A stretch of DNA of 64,000 nt from Ceratothoa steindachneri (Eukaryota; Arthropoda; Malacostraca; Isopoda; Cymothoidae). Position 1 is the first letter of the stretch. Each line of letters starts with the position of its first letter. The notes beneath the pieces were generated by a model. The model saw nothing but the letters and a program-made list of their open reading frames with translations. It did not search any database and was not told the DNA's origin. Both the position numbers and the translations under genes were made by a program. The stretch lies in NCBI GenBank assembly GCA_963969495.1, contig OZ018326.1, forward strand, positions 154,504,306 through 154,568,305, written 5' to 3'. Below are positions 57,211 through 64,000 of this stretch, in pieces.

Positions 57211-58771
57211 CACTAGCGGCCATAATATAAGGGTCAGTAAGAACAAGTGTATTTAAATATTTATTATAGAAGTTTAACAAAATGTTGAGACTATATATTA
57301 TACACATATTTCGATATATCTAATATCTATCTTTCATGAAAATTTCAAGTGAATAAAATAAATATTTTGTAAGTTATGAGGAAATAAACAAACTATCTTG
57401 CAAATTGCAGCGGCCAAAAGTTAAGGGTCACTTAGAAAAACAATGTAAAATGGAACAAGAACAAAAAAGAAACCCTTACTGTTAATATTTTGTGAACATC
57501 CCTTTACTAGCAATGACCTCCTGACATCTGTTACCACAGGACTGAATTAATTTCTTGCAAAATGATGGGGTAATATTGTTCTATTCGTTTTTCAATAATT
57601 TCCAGAGTTCATCTTGGCTCTTTGGATTTATCCTTTCCGCCCCATCTCCAATAATTTTCCAAACGTTTTCTATAAGGTTGAGATCTGGACTTTGAGGTGG
57701 CCAGTCCATGAGATCAATCCCTTTATCACTCAAAAAGTCTTTGACTCTCTTCGCAGTGTGGCAGGGAGCGTTATCTTGCACGAAGATAGGAGGTTGAACT
57801 GACGATAATAGGAGATGTGGAAGGGCATGCTGTCTAAGAATCTGCTTGTAGATTTCAGCATTGACAGTCCCTTGTAGGAGAATAAGTGGATCAGGACCAG
57901 CAGCAGATATCAATCCCCATACCATTACATTGCCTCCTTCACATTTCACTGTCTTCTTCACATTAAACTTCAATTCATCGCTAAAATGAACCTACGCCCA
58001 CTCTTCTTCTGTGCAAACGACATGTTCGTGAGCGTAACGAAGATGGGCTATTGGATTTTTCTTGGAGATCAGAGGTTTCTTTGCCGGTGCTCGAGCAAGC
58101 AACCCAAAACTTTGTAACCTCCAGGAAACTGTTTTGCGCGATACGTTGACATCAGAGGTGGAGCTGAACTCGCGGGATATCTCAGCAGCACTTTTGAGCC
58201 TATCCTTCATTGACATTCTAACCATAATACGATCCTGTCTTAGTGACGTTTTACGAGGTCTACCGGTTTTAGGTTTAGCATCTGTCGATGCTGATGACTT
58301 AAAATGAGGTACAATTCGTTACACAACACTTCTAGACCTTCCTATAGTAGTTGCTATCATAGAATTTGACTTGCCCTCTTGGTAAAGGCAGACAATCCTT
58401 TGTTTTTCATCACAGGATACCGGTGGTCTCTCACAAGCCGCCATGTCGACAGTTGAATGTTCCAATAATGTATGATCATAAGAAGTAACTGTTAGCCCAT
58501 TAACAGTTACCTAGACACAAATACCTCGGTTGGTAGTTCATCTTTTCTAAGTGACCCTTAACCTTTGGCTGCTACAATTTGGAAGATAGCTTGTTTATTT
58601 CCTCATAACTTACGAAATATTTATTCTATTCACTTGAAATTTTCACGAAAGATAGATATTTGATATATCTAAATATGTGTATAATATATAGTCTCAACAT
58701 TTTGTTAAACTTTTATAGTAAATATTTAAATACACTTGTTCTTACTGACCCTTATATTATGACTGCTAGTG
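57211..58771 (-). mobile_element. Tc1-like transposon with about 225-base terminal inverted repeats
   Basis: Terminal repeats start CACTAGCGGCCATAATATAA (left, 57211) and CACTAGCAGTCATAATATAA (right, minus strand, 58771). They continue with GGGTCAGTAAGAACAAGTGT and run to about 57440 and 58545. TA flanks both ends (57209-57210, 58772-58773). The total of 1561 bases contains one transposase gene. It sits inside a minus-strand LINE. Confidence 0.93.
57490..58442 (-). pseudogene. Tc1 transposase, nearly complete, three stops
   Basis: Starts MAACERPPVSCDEKQRIVCL at 58442. The helix-turn-helix follows, with GRPRKTSLRQDRIMVRMS, then VSRKTVSWRLQSFGLLARAP. DD34E catalytic residues are all visible: HFSDELKFN, VQDNAPCHTAKR, SPDLNLIENVWK, with 34 residues between the second D and the E. 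In-frame stops fall after RSRSVV, after TEEEWA and after LWKLLKNE; otherwise the frame is continuous to FTKY near 57490. Few lesions mean a fairly recent loss. Confidence 0.9.
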
Positions 58772-58773
58772 TA

Positions 58774-59760
58774 TTTGTGTTAATGTTGAGGATTTCAACT
58801 CTACGGACTTGGATTATAGGCCTATTCATGATGGGGAGATTAGTTTCTTCGCTTGTTCTTCTTGTTTTTATTTCTTTCCTGGGGATTTCTTAGACGAGAG
58901 TGGGTGTAGTCCCTCCTCTTCTTCTATAAATCCCCGCTCCTCGTTGATTTTATTGATTTTTTCCATGATAATAGGATATGGTATGTTTTTGCATATCGTT
59001 GAGAGTGTTAGCGTATGATCCCGGTTTCACCATGTTAACTATGTGAGCATGAAGGAGGCATGTCATGATTGTAACATGAGAAGTAGTGTGGATCGCAAGG
59101 GCAGCCTCTGGGTCTGTGCATTTCCATATGGGACTGTTTGTTTTGTTGCCTAGACGTAAGAGGTATTTTTCCTGTTTTCTTCATGGGCTCTTTGTACCTT
59201 TTCTTTATATGCCGTGATCTTTTTCGGTGCTGTGCATGCTAGTGTAAGGGTGCGGTGGTTTCCCTTGCAATTTAGGCACTTCTTAAGGGTCGAGGTGTAG
59301 ACGCGCCATGTTTGGTCTCAAACTGAGCCGCAGTCTGAGCATATCGGAGTGTCTTTGTTCAGGCAGCTGACGGAAATATGATCTTCCATTTGACAACAAT
59401 GGAAGCAGCATATCTGTATTTGGGTGAATTTCTCTGGTTCCAGGTTGGTCGTGGGGTTGGTCATGTTGTAAAGGGGAAGGATTCCCTTTTGGAGAGCCTT
59501 AATGGGGATGTCACTCGTCTCGCATATGATTTTGAAAATATGCGCGTGCTGCGGAACTTTACCACTGCCGGGCTGCCGGAGCAGATGGCGATGTAGCCGG
59601 AGGGCACACCAATGCACTTGATGAGAGCCCTGTTCAGTTCACCGAAGAGCGCTGCAGTTACCTCATGCATTGATGGTAAATTGGTGCAGGTTGTCCTGAG
59701 TGGGATTCTGGTTGCGCCGGTGGGATCTATCCTAGGAATGGGTACCTTCCCCTCTCCCCG
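58774..59760 (-). mobile_element. Jockey/I-like LINE, gag-like ORF1 part (right of Tc1)
   Basis: The minus strand at 59318-59617 reads KIICETSDIPIKALQKGILP, LEPEKFTQIQICCFHCCQME and DHISVSCLNKDTPICSDCGS, with zinc-knuckle cysteines. Continuing left are KCLNCKGNHRTLTLACTAPK and KITAYKEKVQRAHEENRKNT (59180-59290). The third knuckle matches CLNCEGPHRTMSMTC of the 4862-8647 LINE, so both are the same group. The 5' UTR probably extends to about 60000. Confidence 0.75.
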
Positions 59761-59769
59761 GGCCCTTAG

Positions 59770-62240
59770 TTAATTTGGTCCTCTTTCTTTATTCACGTAT
59801 CTTGTTTGCCTGGAGAGAATGATTACGTTGCCGTGGTAAATTTAATTTATGGTGTTTTTGTCAATTAACTGTAGTGGTGGGAAATTCTCCCTCCCTCTAT
59901 GGTGCTTTTAGATCTATGATCTGGAGCTCTGCCTGAGAGGTTGAAGGTGATGAGATGAGGATGGAGTGATGAATGGGTGAAGAGAGGATTCAATGACTGG
60001 GCCCGGTGGGGACCCTCCTAGGGCGGGAATTGTGGCTTCCCCTGCGCGTACACATACAGTTACATCTCCCTGCGTGGTCTTGGCCGGGGGCCCAACGTGT
60101 AGGTTCTAGAACCCCACCAAAGGTTGTAGTTTCTTGTTTAACCAGGTGTCATCTGACACCGAACTCTAAAGTGGGCTACTCCTCAAACCTGTTTCCTTCG
60201 GCACCTGAAATTATGCCTCTTCAATTGACGGACAGAGTTCGAACTCGGGTGTATATGGCAGAACCTCGTTCCTGATTAGAGTATAGAGAGAAGAGGGAGT
60301 GGGGAATGTGGACTTAGCTATACACGATTAAACTCTGTATGTAGTTAAGGGTAAAGAAGTCCTGAAATATTTCCCGTGGATAAAGGAGGGAAGGTGAAGG
60401 AATATTATCGCTTTTAGAATCCCCCGTAGGAAGGTAGGTGAATAGATGAGAAGGGAAAGGTGAAGATAGATTGGCTGAAGTTCTCGAGGCTCCGTTAACT
60501 TCCTCGGCTGCGCGGAATTCCTCGGAGTTCTCAGGTCCAATGGGAAGGGGGTGCTATACCGATGGTTATAAGCTGAGCGAATAGGAGCTCAAAAAGGAAC
60601 GTCCATACTCGATCTTCAAATCGGCAAATCCCAAATCCTTTTCATCTTCAAATTATGATTTATCTCATTATTTAATAAATAATCCAGGGATAATCGATAA
60701 AATTCAGAACTCTACAGCGAATTACCGTACAATTTAAAATATAAGAACCTGGGGAAAACGTGACTAGGCCTCCGAGGAAATTACAATCTAATTTAACTTT
60801 ATTAAGTTCGCGCGAAGTGTCGAAGGTCGGGCGAAAAGCTTAAGAGTCCAATTTGAACAGCCTCAATTTAGGTTTTGATAGGAAACTATTAACGAGGAAA
60901 AAGATGGATCGATTTATGGATGAGGATGCTAAGTGGAAATGAACTGGGTGATGGGAACAGGAGCTGCCTCGTATAGGCTATTAATTAGCTTTTGCAGGCT
61001 CCTTCTTTTCTTATGTTCCAATTACCGTCATATCCCTACTACGATTTATTTCCAAGATCCATCAAAGGCTAGTATTGTTCGTATATGCAATTATATAACT
61101 ATGTCCCTTAATCATGAAATCATCTAATCTTTGTTTAAGTGCTGTGTTACTAATGACGCTCATGGCGTCATCTTTGTGTTTCTTATCTCTCGGCTTTAAC
61201 GCCATCATTCACAGAGACCTCCGTGACGTAATCGGTTTCCGCGTTTCTATATTCGATTGCTTACGGTCATGACTTACCTCACGGACTCAATCTTTCCATA
61301 GTGATGGCAACTCTTCCCTCATGCTTCTTTCTGACACGGTATCTCCCCACTTTCTATTTTTATTATCCAAATCTCTTATATCCATTAAATTTACAAAGTG
61401 TAATAAATAGCTCATCAACGCATGTAGTTTATGAATGTCAGATGATTCTTTGCAATCAGGCTACTAGTTTATTCTTGACTATATTATTTAAATTTATGAT
61501 ATAGTCCATACGAATGTCCATCGCAGTATAACTCTTCGAAACATATAATAGAGCCACTCCAATGGGCATAGAGGGTATGAGGAGGTGGAAGAATGGGGTA
61601 TTGTTTATTGCCGTTGATGTACGCCATCATCTTATGAGGAAGTTGTTATAATTAAAGTTGAAGAAGTCTGTAAAAATCAGCTCTTTCGAGCTGATATCCA
61701 ATGAAAAGACAAGAAACTCTTCTTCCATTTTATTGAATAACAAGTCGTTACGATTCTCAATAATGTTTATCTCGAGTTTGGAAGGAGACGAATATGTATT
61801 TTATGGTGCAACACCCGTTAATGTATTGAGAAAAACGGGCGGGACAGTGAGAGCACAGCACCCGTATCAGCCGGTGTCTGGAAATCAGTTACCGATAAGA
61901 ACATTCGTACCGTTACAAAACATATTTAAGGTCAGGAGTAATTGAAATTTATACTCAAACAATATATTGGGAAATCTTTAACTCTCGGATTACTAATTTG
62001 TCGTTCGTTAGATAATAGTAGGTAATAGTTGCTATAATATTTTTTTAGTTATAAAATATATGATACTATAAATATTTTTTCTAGTTCTGACTATATAAAA
62101 ATGAGGATATGCGGAAAATGTCAGTGAAAGACAAGTTAGTACTGAATAAAAGAGTAAGTGGTTCGCTGTGGTCGTATATCAGGGAAGGGAAATATGTTTT
62201 GAACTTGTGGACAACTAAACTGTTTCCGTTTTTCGCCCGT
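59770..62240. other. Stretch without a supported gene; one tRNA-like B box
   Basis: At 60228-60245 the minus strand holds CCGAGTTCGAACTC, like a Pol III B box, possibly a SINE head. Frames at 60006, 60933, 61301 and 61658 show no recognisable domain. Nothing else identified. Confidence 0.4.
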
Positions 62241-62249
62241 GGACGAGAT

Positions 62250-62625
62250 TCCCGCAACCAGATATTGGTGAGCCCGTTTGGGGAGGTAGGAGGTATCGGG
62301 AAGTATTTGTGTTTTGGACCCCAAACAGCGAACAGGTATGAACCTTCGTCACCATGAGGGAAGAGGGGCCCGATCTGCGTCAAGGGTATGTGAATACAAC
62401 TACCTATCGGCAGACTTCCTTAAAACAGAGGAGAATGTGCGCTATGCTGGGCTGTGAAGAAGGAAAAGGAAAGATAGCGGTGTTGCGATTGATTATGTGT
62501 GTGATGATCAGTGCAAAATCTACCTACCTCTGCTGAGTTACGCACAGCGCGTTCGCACTTGGGATTTTACACGACACATGCACGTTAGAAAGCCAACGCC
62601 ATATCCATTAGGCCAGCGAGAGCTC
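62250..62625 (-). mobile_element. SINE family copy (minus)
   Basis: The minus strand begins CTCGCTGGCCTAATGGATAT (A-box-like head) and continues with TTTCTAACGTGCATGTGTCG. It then has ATCATCACACACATAATC, AACACCGCTATCTTTCC, TTCACATACCCTTGACGCAG, and a diverged CTCACCAATATCTGG block. The order matches the 21453-21925 copy. The 3' tail is missing or diverged. Confidence 0.72.
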
Positions 62626-62727
62626 GAGGAACACCTAGAATAACCTATTAATGATGCGTAAACCGAGTTATTTCTCATTTGTCGTGAACTCAACCTAATG
62701 AAGCTTCACAATCCAAGTCTCAAGAAG

Positions 62728-62787
62728 AGTTGTTTGTTTTTCTGTTTAATATACGTGAACTCACATGGTCATAGGCACCCGAGAACA
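62728..62787 (+). repeat. Short dispersed repeat, also at 27277-27335
   Basis: The pair shares TTGTTTGTTTTTCT and a GGTCAT-GGCAC end over about 60 bases. Confidence 0.5.
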
Positions 62788-62800
62788 GCTCTAAGCTTAC

Positions 62801-62931
62801 CGGTATCAGCAACGTCCTTTTCTCTTCTCTGAAATTTCAAAAATTCCTTCAAAGATGCGTCAACTGGATGCGTCCAGGAACTTTCTCCGGTTTCGCGATT
62901 GAAGTAGTACACGCCCCTCTCTTTGTCTTTC
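62801..62931 (-). CDS. Host gene exon: WW domain (probable CEP164-like protein)
   Basis: An exon of 131 bases on the minus strand. The acceptor is TTTTTTTTAAG before 62931 and the donor is ACCG then GTAAGC after 62801. It encodes KDKERGVYYFNRETGESSWT then HPVDASLKEFLKFQRREKDV and ADT. The block GVYYFNRETGESSWTHP is the second half of a WW domain: aromatic pair, N-x-x-T-G-x-S, second Trp and Pro. The first Trp would lie in the preceding exon, beyond the supported region. A run of basic helix after the domain fits CEP164, a distal-appendage protein of centrioles needed for cilium formation, in which a WW domain near the N-terminus precedes disordered and coiled-coil regions. Other WW proteins cannot be excluded. 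Confidence 0.78.
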
Positions 62932-62951
62932 CTTAAAAAAAATAAAATTTC

Positions 62952-63050
62952 AGGTTAGAAAACGCCGTTTCCTATTTAAATTCCAAGTTAGAAGAACCCG
63001 TTTCCACCTTAAATTCCAAGTTAGAAGACCCCGTTTCCCATTTAAACAGA
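62952..63050. repeat. 33-base tandem repeat, three copies
   Basis: Units start at 62952, 62986 and 63019, each with AGTTAGAA then CCGTTTCC and TTAAATTCCA-like ends. It lies about 20 bases upstream (minus-strand sense) of the WW exon acceptor. Confidence 0.85.
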
Positions 63051-63059
63051 CATGGGTAA

Positions 63060-64000
63060 CCTTTTCAGCATGGTAGACCGCGGAAGACATCTTTATTTGA
63101 ATTATAGGTTCTATTCAAAACTGTCAAATGTACGTAGAAAACGTAAGTAATCTTTCTTTTTTTTAGACTGACTTGTGGAGTAGATTAGAACTATTATTAA
63201 GAACGTGTGGTTGCCCACATGTGTATTAAAGCTTAGATGCTCTTTCTAACTCCGCTATTCACTCGGTTAAAATGTGATGGACACAACCAGGGTATGTGGA
63301 CACTATAGCAACGTTAATCCTTTTTGCCTTGACATTGCTATGGTAACGCGTGCTCTGGGCTGCGTTGATTGCTTTTTTTAACTGACAGTTATATCATTGT
63401 AGCGTGGGTGAAAAGTGATCCCCCCTCCTCCCACTGTCCTGTGATGTCAAGATTGGAGGTTAAAATAGCCAATTGAAACTTCTTTTAGTGCCGTTAGATT
63501 GGTTTATTTGATACCGCAAATACTATTTAATGGGCTGAAATTATTGACAAATATCTAACTACTATTACGAGCTTGATTAGAACTTTTCCAAATTATTTAA
63601 ATAAGGGAAATTTGAATCTCCACAATCAAAGGAAGATGACAAAAGCAAAGGAAGATGGTAAAAGAGAAAAGCTTATGGGCTCCGTTGCTTGGTTGAGAAC
63701 ACAAGAAACCATATCAATTTAACCCGATTTGTTAGAAAAAAGAGGACACTAGACGCAACGTTATAAAAAAGCGAAAGCTAACTAGGGCATCTTCGCAGGA
63801 TTGGGGCTGGGGGTAAAAAAAGTAGAGAAGTTGGGGAACGTAAAAGTGTGTATATGGTACATATCCTAAGTAGGTAACTCGGAGCATCGATGATCTAAAA
63901 GAAGCTTATCTCGTCTAAATCTGGCTCCATAGTCCGGAAGAGATACACCAGTACATTTCCTCTGACTCCAAATCAAGGTGGATTCTCCAGTTAAAATTTT
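63060..64000. other. Intron stretch, nothing identified
   Basis: The preceding exon of the WW gene was sought on the minus strand and not found. No element recognised. Confidence 0.5.

Noticed and set aside
61658..61945. 95-codon open frame
   Set aside because: No recognisable domain, no splice context, and its right half lies in repeat-like sequence. Left unannotated as a gene.

Overview
The window is eukaryotic intron-rich DNA, most likely from an arthropod; a crustacean is a guess from the transposon mix. No bacterial-style operons are present. About half of the recognisable sequence is decayed transposable elements: LINEs of Jockey/I-like, CR1-like and RTE-like types, Penelope-like elements, hAT, piggyBac, Tc1, mariner and an IS630-type DNA transposon, plus SINEs. 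There are also many (TA)n tracts, often at element edges.

The one host gene I can support lies on the minus strand and spans at least 15.2-62.9 kb. Seven exons have good splice sites and matching phases, and an eighth, possible 47-nt exon would repair the only phase gap. In order they encode a WW domain (62.8-62.9 kb), acidic and polar linkers (46.6-46.9 and 44.2 kb), a charged linker (29.3-29.4 kb), a 371-codon Ser/Thr/Ala-rich disordered exon (28.0-29.1 kb), a segment with two TQT motifs (22.2-22.3 kb), and two coiled-coil exons (19.3 and 15.2 kb). WW followed by disorder and coiled coil resembles CEP164, a centriole distal-appendage protein. That name is inference. The first exons lie beyond 64 kb, and the 3' end is either just after 15163 or beyond the left edge. 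Its introns hold most of the mobile elements.

Layout. 1-1.2 kb: LINE 3' end with a periodic repeat tail. 1.9-3.7 kb: Penelope-like copies, a fold-back element and TA tracts. 3.7-4.85 kb: hAT. 4.86-8.65 kb: a long decayed LINE. 10.3-11.5 kb: RTE-like LINE. 12-13 kb: Tc1. 13.8 kb: SINE. 16.25-17.65 kb: a mariner carrying a minisatellite. 20.9-21.9 kb: two opposed SINE copies. 23.5-24.9 kb: IS630-type transposon. 29.7-32 kb: RTE/CR1-like LINE. 32.9-35.5 kb: piggyBac with an intact transposase ORF, inserted at a TTAA inside a cysteine-rich repetitive gene. 36.9-37.7 kb: Tc1, then a 5S rRNA-like segment. 38.2-39.0 kb: LINE RNase H. 40.6-43.5 kb: CR1-like LINE. 44.6-45.55 kb: Penelope-like fold-back with a GIY-YIG domain. 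47.7-51.3 kb: CR1-like LINE split by two mariners. 51.7-52.35 kb: the C-terminal part of what I believe is the same family as the 35.5 kb gene. 52.7-56 kb: LINE with a 2A-like motif, split by a hAT. 56-59.8 kb: LINE split by a Tc1 with long inverted repeats. 62.25-62.6 kb: SINE.

All identifications come from reading the sequence and recalled family motifs. No database search was run.
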